From: Albidovulum sediminis
GTDB taxonomy: Bacteria; Pseudomonadota; Alphaproteobacteria; Rhodobacterales; Rhodobacteraceae
Assembly (NCBI RefSeq): GCF_025380365.1
Contig: NZ_JAOCQF010000001.1
Coordinates: forward strand, 1,166,245 to 1,230,244
Length of the DNA stretch: 64,000 nt
Reading direction: 5' to 3'
Position 1 is the first letter of the stretch. Each line of letters opens with the position of its first letter. The translations under genes and the position numbers were made by a program. The notes under the pieces are model-generated. The model was not told the DNA's origin, did not search any database, and worked only from the letters and a program-made list of their open reading frames with translations. Shown one piece after another: positions 45,672-54,635 of this stretch.

Positions 45672-47627
45672 ATGCGACGCTTTCGGCTTGATCTTCTCGG
45701 AGGGTTCTCTCTGGCCACGTCCGAGGGCGCTGCGTTGTCCCTGGCGACGCGAAAGGATCGACAGCTGCTCGCCTTCCTCGCGCTTCAGGGCGGGCGGGCG
45801 CAGTCGCGTGAAAGGCTCGCATCTCTTCTGTGGGCGGACCGCGCGGAGGCGCAGGCGCGCGACAGCCTGCGCCAGTCGCTTGCCGCGCTGCGCAAGATTT
45901 TCCGTGCAGCAGGAACGAACCCTCTTGCCGGCGACAAGACGACCGTTGCACTCGACCTTTCCGAAGTGGCCGTGGACGCGATCGAGTTCGCGGAGGGCTG
46001 CGCGGCCACGCTCTTGGGCCGCGACATCGCCGAGCTTTATCGTGGGCCGTTTCTGGACGGGATGGACGCCTCGACGCCGGAGTTTGACCGCTGGGCAGTG
46101 CAGGAACGCGCGCGGCTCGACGGGTTGGCGGAACGGCTCGTGACGGCGGCGTCCATCTCGGTTCTGCCGGAGGCGGACAGGGACGGCGCCATACGACTGG
46201 GACAGAAACTCCTGAGCCAGGACCCGTCGCTCGAATCCGTCTATCGGGCGCTGATGAGGATGAGCCAGGCGCGCGGCGATCGCGCGGCGGCCCTGAAGCT
46301 CTACGCGACGTGCCGCAGCGTGCTGCGCGACGAACTGGGTGTGGAGCCGGACCGCGATACCGAAGACCTGTATCGCGACATCCTCACCGGGCAAGGCGGC
46401 GCCACTCACCCCGGCGGCGTCTCTCCGGCAGCTTCCGCGACAACGGCAATCGCGATCCAGGTCCACGACGACCGACCGTCCATCGCCATTCTCCCCTTCC
46501 GGAACCTGACGGGAAACGACCGGCTGAACTTTCTGTGCGAGGGGCTGGCGGAGGAGATCGCGACCGGCCTGGGCCGGTTTCGGTCCGTCTTCGTCATCGA
46601 TCAGTACAGCTCGGCCGCGGTTGCAGCCGTGACCAGCGACACGGCCGAAATCGCCCGGCGCCTTGGTGTGATGCTGCTCGTTCATGGAAGCATCCAGGCC
46701 AGCATGTCACGATTGCGGATTACAGTTCGCCTCGTCGATGGCGCCAGCCGCGCGCAGATTTGGAGCGACGGATTCGAATGCGAGACCGGCGAGGCGATGG
46801 CCATTCCGCAGCAGATCGCGGCGGCAATCATCATGACCATCCAGAACCGGATGGAAGATACCATTGCCGAGCAAAGCCGCCGGAACCCGTCACCGGCGGC
46901 CTATGAATGCGTGCTGCGCGGCATAAAGCATCTGCGCGGCTACGCACCGGATGACAACGAGAAGGCCACGGAGCTGTTTCGCGAAGCGTTGCGGCTCGAT
47001 CCCGACCTGGCGCTGGCCCAAGCCTACCTCGTCTTCGCGGAGGTTGTGAGCAACGACTACGACGCGGCGCCGAGGTCGATCCTGCTCGACTGCAGGGCGC
47101 GGATGGAGCGCGCCCTTTCCCTCGACCCGGAAGACGGCAGGATCAGATGGCTGTTGGCCAGCGTCCACGGACTCCTCCGTGAGTTTGACGACGAGAGGCG
47201 ACACATCGAACGCGCGCTGCAGATCAATCCGAATGATGCCAATGCCAGAGCGACCTACGGCGCCATTCTGGCAGATGCGGGTCAGTCCGACGAGGGTATC
47301 GCCATGATCCGCGAGGCGATGCGGCTGAGTCCCTTCCACCCCGAATGGTATTGGGTGTTGTTGGGCGACGCCTTCTTTTCAGCACGACGCTACGAAGACG
47401 CGATCGAGGCCTACAAGCGCAGGACCGGCCTCAAGATCCGGTGGTTGACGCGTCTTGTCGCCTGCTATGCGCATCTCGGACGCGATGCGGAAGCGCGTGA
47501 AGTCAAGCGGCGCATACTGGAGCAGGATCCGGACTTCAGGATCTCCTCCCTTCGGCGCGGCGCCTGGTCGGAGACGGCCATCGAAAACTGGAAGGATGGG
47601 ATGCGAAAGGCCGGACTGCCGGAATAG
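45672..47627 (+). CDS. SARP/BTAD-type regulator with TolB-like and TPR regions
   Basis: A 651-residue regulator. Residues 1-95 resemble an OmpR-like winged helix of SARP proteins (LDLLGGFSLA, then RERLASLLWADR and RDSLRQSLAALRKIF). Residues about 100-240 resemble the bacterial transcriptional activation (BTAD) domain, ending LYATCRSVLRDELGVEPD. About 255-400 is a TolB/FlgO-like segment (PSIAILPFRNLTG, FLCEGLAEEIATGL, LVHGSIQ). From about 410 there are TPR repeats. No membrane helix is seen, so it is cytosolic. It is divergent from chaC and next to the catabolic island. SARP architecture is mainly known from Actinobacteria. Confidence 0.85.
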   Translation: MRRFRLDLLGGFSLATSEGAALSLATRKDRQLLAFLALQGGRAQSRERLASLLWADRAEAQARDSLRQSLAALRKIFRAAGTNPLAGDKTTVALDLSEVAVDAIEFAEGCAATLLGRDIAELYRGPFLDGMDASTPEFDRWAVQERARLDGLAERLVTAASISVLPEADRDGAIRLGQKLLSQDPSLESVYRALMRMSQARGDRAAALKLYATCRSVLRDELGVEPDRDTEDLYRDILTGQGGATHPGGVSPAASATTAIAIQVHDDRPSIAILPFRNLTGNDRLNFLCEGLAEEIATGLGRFRSVFVIDQYSSAAVAAVTSDTAEIARRLGVMLLVHGSIQASMSRLRITVRLVDGASRAQIWSDGFECETGEAMAIPQQIAAAIIMTIQNRMEDTIAEQSRRNPSPAAYECVLRGIKHLRGYAPDDNEKATELFREALRLDPDLALAQAYLVFAEVVSNDYDAAPRSILLDCRARMERALSLDPEDGRIRWLLASVHGLLREFDDERRHIERALQINPNDANARATYGAILADAGQSDEGIAMIREAMRLSPFHPEWYWVLLGDAFFSARRYEDAIEAYKRRTGLKIRWLTRLVACYAHLGRDAEAREVKRRILEQDPDFRISSLRRGAWSETAIENWKDGMRKAGLPE

Positions 47628-47753
47628 GCTCGTTACGGCGCGACACCGGATCTCGCGGCAAGGCCGTTCTGCGACACGGTCTTCAGGCCGACATCCGGCC
47701 GCGAGATGGGGCAGTCCGGGCCACGAGCCTCAAGTCGACGCGCCCCGACGGCG

Positions 47754-49154
47754 TCACTTTGGTGGCGAGAACACCGGAATCGCCTTGCCGGGATTCATTA
47801 GGCAGTTCGGGTCGATCGCGCGCTTGATGCCGATAGCAAGGTCGCGCCCGGTCCTCGGCGTCAGGCGGCACCATTCGTCAAGCCGATACTGCCCCAATCC
47901 ATGTTCGGCTGATATCGAGCCGCCTGCCTCTGCGATGAGGTCGTGAACCATGGCGGTAATACCCGATGCACCCGCAGGGGGTGTTTCACCGAGGATGACA
48001 TTCACATGCAGGTTCCCGTCGCCGAGATGCCCGAAGATGTTCAGCCGCGCCGCCGGGGCCAGTTCGGCAAGCCTTGCGCGGACGCTGTCCAGAAAGGCCT
48101 CCATCCGACGGAGCGGCAGCGACACGTCGTGCTTGAGGCTCTTGCCGCAGCGGGATTCGGCTTCGGTGACATGTTCACGCAGAGCCCAGAGCGATTGGGC
48201 CTGCTGCTCGCTTGCGGCCAGCGTGCCGTCCTGCACCAGCCCGGCCCCGAAGGCGGCTTCCAGAGTGGCCTCCATTGCACCGGCAAGCCCGTCCAGTGAC
48301 GACGCCACTTCAACCAGGAGGAACCAGGCGCCGTCCGCTACCGGACAGGCAAGCCCGCAGCGGGTTTCCACCAGCCGCATCGCCTCGGCGGAGATCAGTT
48401 CGAAGGCCGAAAGCGTTTCGCCGATGCGGTCCTGAAACAGCCCGAGTAGACGGATCGCAGCCGGCAGGTCCTGCACTGAGAGGAGCGCGACGGAGCGGTG
48501 GCGGGTCGCGGGGGTCAGGCGCAGGACGGCGGCCGTGACGATGCCGAAGGCGCCTTCGGAGCCGATGAAGAGGTGCTTCCAGTCGAAGCCCGCATTGTCC
48601 TTGCGCAGCGGTTTCAACCCGTTCGCCACCGTGCCGTCGGGCAGCACGACCTCCAGCCCCAGCGCGAAATCCCGCGCCATGCCGTAACGAAGCACGTTGA
48701 GCCCCCCGGCATTGGTTGAAATGACGCCGCCGATGGTCGCGCTGCCCTCGGCCGCCAGACTGATCGGCAACTGGCGACCGCAGCCGGCCGCCACCTCCTT
48801 CACCCGTTGCAGGATGGCGCCCGCCTGCACCTCGACCACCATGCCGATGGGATCGGGCGTGCCTATGGCCGTCATGCGCGCGAGCGACAGCACGACCTGC
48901 GGCCCTGTGCCCATCGGCGTTGCCCCGCCCGCAAGGCCGGTGTTACCCCCCTGCGGCACGATGGCGACGCCATGTTGCGCGCAAAGGCGAACGGCGGCAG
49001 AGACCTGATCGGTGCTGCCCGGACGCAGGACGGCCAGCGCCGGGCCGGAGAACATCCGGCGCCAGTCCGTCAGATGGGGCGCCATCTCGGCGGGGTCGGT
49101 GACAAGGCCGGCCGGGCCAAGGCACTGGCTGAGGCCGTCAAGGAACGGCTTCAT
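47754..49154 (-). CDS. FAD-linked D-2-hydroxyacid oxidase/dehydrogenase (GlcD-like)
   Basis: A 466-residue enzyme with the PCMH-type FAD domain. VLRPGSTDQVSAAVRLC is the entry, VPQGGNTGLAGGATP binds FAD phosphate, and GGVISTNAGGLNVLRYGMARD and IGSEGAFGIVTA follow. The C-terminal cap has NIFGHLGDGNLHVNV and SISAEHGLGQYR with the metal/substrate histidines. Family members oxidise D-lactate, glycolate or D-2-hydroxyglutarate to the 2-oxo acid and pass electrons to a carrier. It is the last gene of the island and overlaps the preceding 2-hydroxyacid dehydrogenase stop by one base. Confidence 0.9.
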   Translation of the reverse strand: MKPFLDGLSQCLGPAGLVTDPAEMAPHLTDWRRMFSGPALAVLRPGSTDQVSAAVRLCAQHGVAIVPQGGNTGLAGGATPMGTGPQVVLSLARMTAIGTPDPIGMVVEVQAGAILQRVKEVAAGCGRQLPISLAAEGSATIGGVISTNAGGLNVLRYGMARDFALGLEVVLPDGTVANGLKPLRKDNAGFDWKHLFIGSEGAFGIVTAAVLRLTPATRHRSVALLSVQDLPAAIRLLGLFQDRIGETLSAFELISAEAMRLVETRCGLACPVADGAWFLLVEVASSLDGLAGAMEATLEAAFGAGLVQDGTLAASEQQAQSLWALREHVTEAESRCGKSLKHDVSLPLRRMEAFLDSVRARLAELAPAARLNIFGHLGDGNLHVNVILGETPPAGASGITAMVHDLIAEAGGSISAEHGLGQYRLDEWCRLTPRTGRDLAIGIKRAIDPNCLMNPGKAIPVFSPPK

Positions 49155-50086
49155 CAGTAGCCCCGTTCGGCGTCCGCCACAGCCTCGCAGGTGCCGGTCG
49201 CCTCGAAGGCGCGAATGTTGGCGGCGATGACCGAGGCCCCGGTTTCCGCGTCGATCATCGAGGCGATGTGGGGTGTGACGCGGATCTTCGGATGCCGCCA
49301 GAACGGGTGATCCGCCGGCAGGGGTTCGGTGCGGAAGACATCGAGCGTCGCGCCGCCAAGTTGCCCGCTGTCCAGCGCCGCCAGGAAGTCGGCCTCGACC
49401 AGATGCCCGCCGCGTGCCGCGTTGATCAGCCGCGCCCCGCGCGGCAGGCGGGCGAAGAGATCGGCATTCAGGATGTCGCGCGTCTGCGGCGTCAGCGGCA
49501 GAAGGCAGACGAGGATGTCGCAGCGGTCGAGAAAGGCGGGCAGCCCCTCGGCGCCGGCGAATACGGTGACCCCCTCGACATCGCCGCCGCTGCGCGACCA
49601 TCCGGCAGTGTCGAAGCCCAGCATCGCCAGTGTCTGCGCACAGGCGCGGGCGATGTTGCCCAGCCCCATGATGCCGACCCGCCGCCGGGGCGCGATGGGC
49701 GTCACGATCTGCTGCCAATGGGCGCGTTGCTGGTTGGCGTCGGTCACCGAAAGGTCGCGGTGATGCGTCAGGACGTGCAGCGCCACGTATTCGCGCAGGC
49801 GCTGCACCATGTCGGGGCCGGTGGTGCGCAGGATCGGCAGGTGGCGGGGCAACTCGGGGTCGCGCAGGACGTGGTCGACCCCGGCGCCGATCGAGACGAC
49901 GGCCTTCAGGTTGGGGAAGGCCTTGATCCGGCCGGCGGGCGGGGCCCAGACGACGGCATAGTCCACCGCCGCCGGATCGCCCGGATCGTCGAGGTCGCGG
50001 ATTTCGAACTCGGGCAACAGGCCGGAGAGAAGCTCTACCCACTCCTGCGTTTCCTGGGCATCCCCCAGATAGACGACGATCGACAT
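49154..50086 (-). CDS. D-isomer-specific 2-hydroxyacid dehydrogenase (GhrA-like)
   Basis: A 310-residue NAD(P)-dependent reductase. The nucleotide motif is VGIMGLGNIARACAQTLAMLGF, with the Arg of WSRSGG favouring NADPH. LLPLTPQTRDILNADLFARL, INAARGGHLVEADFL and DVFRTEPLP carry the catalytic Arg and Glu. The final PHIAS has the catalytic His. It resembles glyoxylate/hydroxypyruvate reductase A. In the island it could reduce glyoxylate or a 2-oxo acid made by the aldolases. It lies between the oxidase and aldolase genes on one transcript. Confidence 0.9.
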   Translation of the reverse strand: MSIVVYLGDAQETQEWVELLSGLLPEFEIRDLDDPGDPAAVDYAVVWAPPAGRIKAFPNLKAVVSIGAGVDHVLRDPELPRHLPILRTTGPDMVQRLREYVALHVLTHHRDLSVTDANQQRAHWQQIVTPIAPRRRVGIMGLGNIARACAQTLAMLGFDTAGWSRSGGDVEGVTVFAGAEGLPAFLDRCDILVCLLPLTPQTRDILNADLFARLPRGARLINAARGGHLVEADFLAALDSGQLGGATLDVFRTEPLPADHPFWRHPKIRVTPHIASMIDAETGASVIAANIRAFEATGTCEAVADAERGY

Positions 50087-50095
50087 GGTCCCCCC

Positions 50096-50818
50096 TCAGG
50101 CCCGAAGCCCGGATTCGATGCCCGTCCAGAGCGCGCCGTATTCGTCGACCGTCACCTGCCAGGCCGAACCGAGCGCGCGGGACAGATCCCGTTCCGCCTG
50201 CGACCATGCCGGCATGATCCAGGGCTTGCCGGCGGCCTTCGCGGCCGCGGCGATGCGGCGCAGGTCGTCGAAATCGGCTTCGGTCTTGGCATAGGCCCCG
50301 CGTCCGCGCGAGAGCGACAGGTCGGAGGGGCCGACGAAGAGGCCATCCACCGTCGGAAGCGCCAGGATCGCCTCGACATCGGCCAGCGCCTCGGCGCTTT
50401 CGATCATCGGCAGGCACAGCGTTTCGGCGTCTTCGCGCGTGTAGTAGTCCTGCCCCACGGCATCATACCGGGCCGGGCGCGTGCCCGAGAAACTGCGCAG
50501 CCCGTTCGGCGGGTATTTCGCGGCGGCGGTGACACGGCGGGCATGTTCGACATCGCCGATATGGGGAATGATGACGCCATGGCAGCCCATGTCCAAGGCC
50601 TGCTGGATCGGGATGGTCTCGGGCCCCAGCACCTTGGCATAGACTTTCGCCCCGAGCGCGCGGATCAGCGCGATCAGCTTGTCGGTGCCGTCGAGGTCGA
50701 AATAGCCATGCTCGATATCCAGCACGAAGCGTCGGCAGCCGAGCGTGGTGGCGATTTCCACCAGTTGGTGATGCGGTGTCGACAGCCAGACCGCGTTCTC
50801 GGAAAGCATCTCAGACAC
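50096..50818 (-). CDS. HpcH/HpaI-family class II aldolase
   Basis: A 240-residue aldolase of the 2-keto-3-deoxy-glucarate/HpaI type. VLDIEHGYFD supplies the catalytic His region, and the metal Glu is in LPMIESAEAL. VDGLFVGPSDLSLSRG binds the second metal ligand and the pyruvate unit. The enzyme splits 4-hydroxy-2-oxo acids to pyruvate and an aldehyde. The GTG start has GGAGGG before it and lies 8 bp inside the preceding RraA-type gene. Substrate is unknown, but another aldolase next door points to one degradation route. Confidence 0.88.
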   Translation of the reverse strand: MSEMLSENAVWLSTPHHQLVEIATTLGCRRFVLDIEHGYFDLDGTDKLIALIRALGAKVYAKVLGPETIPIQQALDMGCHGVIIPHIGDVEHARRVTAAAKYPPNGLRSFSGTRPARYDAVGQDYYTREDAETLCLPMIESAEALADVEAILALPTVDGLFVGPSDLSLSRGRGAYAKTEADFDDLRRIAAAAKAAGKPWIMPAWSQAERDLSRALGSAWQVTVDEYGALWTGIESGLRA

Positions 50819-51497
50819 CGGATCCCTCCATTCCGTTCTTTGCCAGCATCGACCGGATGTCGATCAGGTCCTGCAGCATCTCGCCCTTCCGCAACCTTGC
50901 GATCCAGTCGCCTTCCTCGGCCTGGTCGGCCAGGGCAACCTCGATCAGCCTGCCCAGCCGCCGGGGTTCGATCACCACGACGCCGCAGTCGTCGGCCAGG
51001 ACGGCATCGCCGGGGTTGACAGCCACGCCGCCGATCGAGACCGGCACGTTGAAGCCGCCGCCCAGGTTCAGAAGCTTGGTCGTCACCGCCGAGGTGTCGC
51101 GCGCCCAGGTGGGCACACCGGCCTCGCGGATCGCGGCGGGGTCGGTGACGGCGCCGTCGATGACCACGCCGGCAAGGCCCCGGATCTTCGCCACCGTCGC
51201 CATGAAGCCGCCCCAGCAGGCCTGCTTGTGATCGCCCACCCGGTCAATCACCAGCAGGTCGCCGGGCCGGACGCGGTCCATGGCGTGGTAAAGCAGGGTC
51301 GAATCCGGGCCGGATATCTGCACCGTGACCGCGGCACCCGCGACCCTTGGCCCCACGATCAGCGGACGGATCGCGGTATCGACAAAGCCCGTGTGCAGGT
51401 AATGGCCAAGTGTCGCGGCCTCGACCCGGACCAGTTTCGCGGTCGTCTCGGCATCAAGCTGCGGGGGCAGCGTTTCCAGGCGGTAAATGTCGGTCAT
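50811..51497 (-). CDS. RraA-family 4-hydroxy-2-oxo acid aldolase-like protein
   Basis: A 228-residue RraA-fold protein. GPRVAGAAVTVQISGPDSTLLYHAM and RPGDLLVIDRVGDHKQACWGG are family blocks; GVVIDGAVTDPAAIREAGVPTWAR carries the Arg-Asp pair needed in HMG aldolases, and NPGDAVLADDCGVVVI follows. In this context a 4-hydroxy-4-methyl-2-oxoglutarate or 4-carboxy-4-hydroxy-2-oxoadipate type aldolase is more likely than the RNase E inhibitor RraA. It starts after three tandem 29-bp stem-loops. Confidence 0.86.
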   Translation of the reverse strand: MTDIYRLETLPPQLDAETTAKLVRVEAATLGHYLHTGFVDTAIRPLIVGPRVAGAAVTVQISGPDSTLLYHAMDRVRPGDLLVIDRVGDHKQACWGGFMATVAKIRGLAGVVIDGAVTDPAAIREAGVPTWARDTSAVTTKLLNLGGGFNVPVSIGGVAVNPGDAVLADDCGVVVIEPRRLGRLIEVALADQAEEGDWIARLRKGEMLQDLIDIRSMLAKNGMEGSGV

Positions 51498-51510
51498 CGC
51501 TTGTCCTTGT

Positions 51511-51597
51511 CCTGTCAGCGGCTGAAAAGCCGCAGGTGTCCTGTCAGCGGCCGAAAAGCCGCAGGTGTCCTGTCAGCGGCCAAAAAGCCGCAGGTCC
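51511..51597 (-). repeat. Three tandem 29-bp stem-loop repeats at the end of the ABC ATPase gene
   Basis: Three near-identical 29-bp units start at 51511, 51540 and 51569. Each contains a six-base inverted repeat around a four-base loop (AGCGGCTGAAAAGCCGC type). The last unit overlaps the final codons and stop of the ABC ATPase gene, so each upstream unit looks like a duplicate of that gene end including its stop codon. They separate the transporter genes from the aldolase genes. Confidence 0.9.
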
Positions 51598-52667
51598 TGT
51601 TGCCGGAAGCCGAGCCGCCGGGTCTCGCCCAACTGGGGAACGGCGCGCCCGCTGTTCTGTTGCCGCATCACGACGCGGCTGCCGTCGGTCATCCGATAGA
51701 CCATGCGCAGATCGGTCCCGATGAATTCCACGTCGGCAAGCACGCCCTCGGCGCTGTTCTCCGTCTCGCGCATGTCGTCGCTTACCCGTTCGGGCCGGAT
51801 CGCCATCTGCACCTCGGCCCCCGCGACGTGGCCGTGGTTGCCCGACACGCGCAGCCGGGTTCCCATCGCCTCGACCAGGGTGACATCGCCCTCCTGCGAG
51901 ATCACGCGCGCCGGGATCATGTTGGTTTCGCCGATGAAGTCGGCGACATAGGCATTCGCCGGCCGGTCATAGAGGCCCGTCGGCGTGTCAAGCTGAACGA
52001 TCTCGCCGCTCTTCATCAGGGCGATCCGGTCCGACATCGACAGCGCTTCTTCCTGATCGTGGGTCACGAAGACGAAAGTGATGCCCAGCCGCCTCTGCAT
52101 GGCCTTCAGTTCGGCCTGCATTTCCTTGCGCAGCTTCAGGTCGAGGGCGCCGAGCGGCTCGTCCAGCAGAAGCACCCGCGGTTCGTTGACCAGCGCGCGG
52201 GCCAACGCCACGCGCTGCTGTTGCCCGCCTGAAAGCTGCGACGGCTTGCGCGCGGCGAAAGAACCCATCTGCACGAGGTCCAGCGCCGCCCGCGCGCGTT
52301 CAAGCCGCTCGGCCCTGCCGATGCGCCGCACGGTGAGGGGAAAGGCCACGTTGTCCAGAACCGTCATGTGCGGAAACAGCGCGTAGTTCTGGAAGACGGT
52401 ATGCACGGGCCGCAGATGGGCCGGGATGTTCGACACATCCTGCCCGGCGATCAGGATCTGCCCTTCGCTGGGCAGGTCGAACCCGGCGATCAGGCGCAGC
52501 GTGGTGGTCTTGCCGCAGCCCGAGGGGCCAAGCAGGGTGAAGAATTCGCCCTCGCGGATGGTCAGGTCCATGCGCCGCAATGCCGTGAAGGCCGCGAAAC
52601 GCTTTTCGACCCCCTTCAGCTCGACAACAGCCTTGGGCCGTGAGGGTTCTTCAAGGGAAGGGGACAT
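51573..52667 (-). CDS. Polyamine-type ABC transporter ATP-binding protein
   Basis: A 364-residue PotA-like ATPase. Walker A is GPSGCGKTTTLR, the Q-loop VFQNYALFPHM, the signature LSGGQQQRVALARAL, Walker B VLLLDEPLGALD, and the switch His VFVTHDQEE. A C-terminal TOBE domain (from about residue 280) includes MAIRPERVS. It powers import with the two permeases and binding protein upstream. ATG 52667 gives the usual length. The gene ends inside the third 29-bp repeat. Confidence 0.93.
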   Translation of the reverse strand: MSPSLEEPSRPKAVVELKGVEKRFAAFTALRRMDLTIREGEFFTLLGPSGCGKTTTLRLIAGFDLPSEGQILIAGQDVSNIPAHLRPVHTVFQNYALFPHMTVLDNVAFPLTVRRIGRAERLERARAALDLVQMGSFAARKPSQLSGGQQQRVALARALVNEPRVLLLDEPLGALDLKLRKEMQAELKAMQRRLGITFVFVTHDQEEALSMSDRIALMKSGEIVQLDTPTGLYDRPANAYVADFIGETNMIPARVISQEGDVTLVEAMGTRLRVSGNHGHVAGAEVQMAIRPERVSDDMRETENSAEGVLADVEFIGTDLRMVYRMTDGSRVVMRQQNSGRAVPQLGETRRLGFRQQDLRLFGR

Positions 52668-52696
52668 GTCTTCTGGCCTGATTTCAGGGCGGAAGA

Positions 52697-52719
52697 CGCG
52701 CGGGGACGATCCCCGCGCG
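52697..52719 (-). terminator. GC-rich stem-loop between binding protein and ATPase genes
   Basis: Ten base pairs (52697-52706 with 52710-52719) enclose a CGA loop just after the stop of the substrate-binding protein gene, with no T-tract. Such structures often protect the binding protein mRNA and reduce expression of downstream transporter genes. Confidence 0.6.
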
Positions 52720-52735
52720 CCAGGGCTTTGATGGA

Positions 52736-53770
52736 TCACGGGGCGGCTTTGACCTTGGTCCAGCCGTCCTGGTAGAACTTCATCGCGTCGCCGAGATCGA
52801 GGATGAAGTCCGCGTTCGCGATGGTCGCCTCATCCGGGAAGACGGCGGGGTTTTCGCCGATTTCCGCGGGAAGCAGGGGCATGGAGTCCGGCACCACGGT
52901 CGCGGTCTTGGTCAGTTCGGTTGTCTTGGCCGCGACCTCGGGGCGCAGGATGTAGGACAGGAACTTGTAGGCCGCGTCGGGGTTCGGTGCATCCGTCAGG
53001 ATGCTGTAGCCGTCGATCCACATGGTGCCGCCCTCTTCGGGCAGGACATAGACGACATCGGGGTTGTCGACGATCGCCTGCAGCACCGAGGAGGACCAGC
53101 TTTGCACGATGCAGGCCTCGCCCGAGGACACGAGATCAGCAAAGTTTGTGCTGTTGTAGCCCGCCAGCAGCGGCTTCTGCGCGATCAGCGTTTCGGTCGC
53201 CTTCTCGATCTCGGCGGGGTCCGATGTGTTGGCGCTGAAGCCGTTGACCTGCAGGCCGGCGATATAGGCGGCGAGCATGTTGTCGAGCATGTAGATGCGG
53301 CCCTTGTACTTTTCGTCGAAGAGCGACTTCCAGCTGGTGATCGGCGCATCCACGCAGGTCTTGTTGTAGGCCAGCCCGGTCGTGCCCCAGACATAGGGGA
53401 TCGAATACTTGTTGCCGGGGTCATAGGACACGTTCTGGAAGGTCGGGCCGATCTTGTCGTATGTCTCGATCTTGGAATGATCGAGTTCGACCAGCTTGCC
53501 GCGGTTGATCAGGATCTGGACCGCGTATTGCGACGGGTTCACGAGGTCATAGCCCGACCCGCCCGCATCCAGCTTGGCGATCATCGATTCATTGCTGTCG
53601 AAGGTGTCGAAGGTGACGTCGATGCCGGTCTCCGCCTCGAAGTCGGCAAGCACCTCGTCCGGCATCTCGCCGGCCCAGCCGTAGATGCGCAGGTCTTCTG
53701 CAAGGGCGGGCACAGCCGAGAGGAGCGCCAGGGTGGAGGCGGCGAGGCCGAGGGAAAGTCTGTGTGTCAT
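52736..53770 (-). CDS. Polyamine-type ABC transporter substrate-binding protein
   Basis: A 344-residue PotD/PotF-like periplasmic protein. A signal peptide of about 24 residues ends AVPALA, and the mature protein starts EDLRIYGWAGEMPDEVL. YDLVNPSQYAVQILINRGKL, IPYVWGTTGLAYN and SWSSSVLQAI are family blocks, with aromatic and acidic residues lining the amine pocket. Spermidine or putrescine is the usual ligand; in this island a gamma-glutamyl or amino-acid-derived amine is possible. It has an AGGAGA site and is followed by a stem-loop. Confidence 0.92.
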   Translation of the reverse strand: MTHRLSLGLAASTLALLSAVPALAEDLRIYGWAGEMPDEVLADFEAETGIDVTFDTFDSNESMIAKLDAGGSGYDLVNPSQYAVQILINRGKLVELDHSKIETYDKIGPTFQNVSYDPGNKYSIPYVWGTTGLAYNKTCVDAPITSWKSLFDEKYKGRIYMLDNMLAAYIAGLQVNGFSANTSDPAEIEKATETLIAQKPLLAGYNSTNFADLVSSGEACIVQSWSSSVLQAIVDNPDVVYVLPEEGGTMWIDGYSILTDAPNPDAAYKFLSYILRPEVAAKTTELTKTATVVPDSMPLLPAEIGENPAVFPDEATIANADFILDLGDAMKFYQDGWTKVKAAP

Positions 53771-53807
53771 GGTGGTCTCCTGGTTGGAAGTGGGCGGATC
53801 CGGCCGT

Positions 53808-54635
53808 TCAGCGCCGGTTGGTCTTGAGCATGAGGGGTAGGTATCGGCCCATGACCAACAGCAGGATGGTGACGTTGGCGAGGACCATCAGCGCGCCCAA
53901 GGCGTTGATTTCGGGGGTGATTCCAAGCTTCAGCATCGAATAGATGCGCAGCGGCAGGGTGGTGGTGCCGACGCCCGAGGTGAAGGTGGACATCACCAGA
54001 TTGTCGAACGACAGCGTGGCCGACAGGATGAAGGCGGTAAAGATCGCGGGCATGAGTTGCGGCAACGTCACCATGCGGAAGGTCTGCCATTCGTTCGCGC
54101 CGAGGTCGGCCGCGGCATTCTCAAGCCGCGGGTCCAGCGAGGACGCCGCCGCCCGCACGATCAGCGTGGCAAAGGGGATCGAGACGAGGACATGCCCGAT
54201 GATCAGGGTCGTGTAGCCCAGGATCATGCCGGCGAAGGACATGAACACCAGAAGCGCCACGCCCAGAACGATCTCGGGCAGGACCAGGGGGGCCGCAAGG
54301 GCAGCCCCCAGGACATCGCGGCCGGGGAACGACCGGCGGGTGATCGCCACGGCCGCGACCGAACCGATGGCGGTCGATACCGCGGCGCTGGCCAGGGCGA
54401 CGATCAGGCTGACCTGAAGCGCGTCAAGGATGTTGCGGTTGCTGACCACCTTCTCGAACCACTTGAACGAGAAGCCGGTCCAGACCACCGTCGACTTGCC
54501 CGCGTTGAAGGCAAAGGCGATCAGCACCACGATGGGCAGCAGCATGAAGAGGTAGGTCAGAAGCGTGACCCAGCCCGAGATGCCATGGACGACGCGACGG
54601 ACAAACCAGCCCTGTCTCCCGGAGTGCGGGGTCAT
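53808..54635 (-). CDS. ABC transporter permease (PotC-like)
   Basis: A 275-residue permease with about six membrane helices. The ATPase-contact EAA loop is recognisable as ENAAADLGANEWQTFRMVTLPQL (split: ENAAADLGANEWQ then TFRMVTLPQL). LVLPEIVLGVALL and LSFDNLVMSTF are typical PotC segments. The start overlaps the stop of the upstream permease by four bases, so the two partners are made in equal amounts. Confidence 0.92.
   Translation of the reverse strand: MTPHSGRQGWFVRRVVHGISGWVTLLTYLFMLLPIVVLIAFAFNAGKSTVVWTGFSFKWFEKVVSNRNILDALQVSLIVALASAAVSTAIGSVAAVAITRRSFPGRDVLGAALAAPLVLPEIVLGVALLVFMSFAGMILGYTTLIIGHVLVSIPFATLIVRAAASSLDPRLENAAADLGANEWQTFRMVTLPQLMPAIFTAFILSATLSFDNLVMSTFTSGVGTTTLPLRIYSMLKLGITPEINALGALMVLANVTILLLVMGRYLPLMLKTNRR

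Noticed and set aside
50811-51497. RraA (RNase E inhibitor) role for the RraA-fold gene
   Set aside because: The Arg-Asp pair of HMG-type aldolases is present and the gene sits in a catabolic cluster beside another aldolase, so a metabolic role is more likely.
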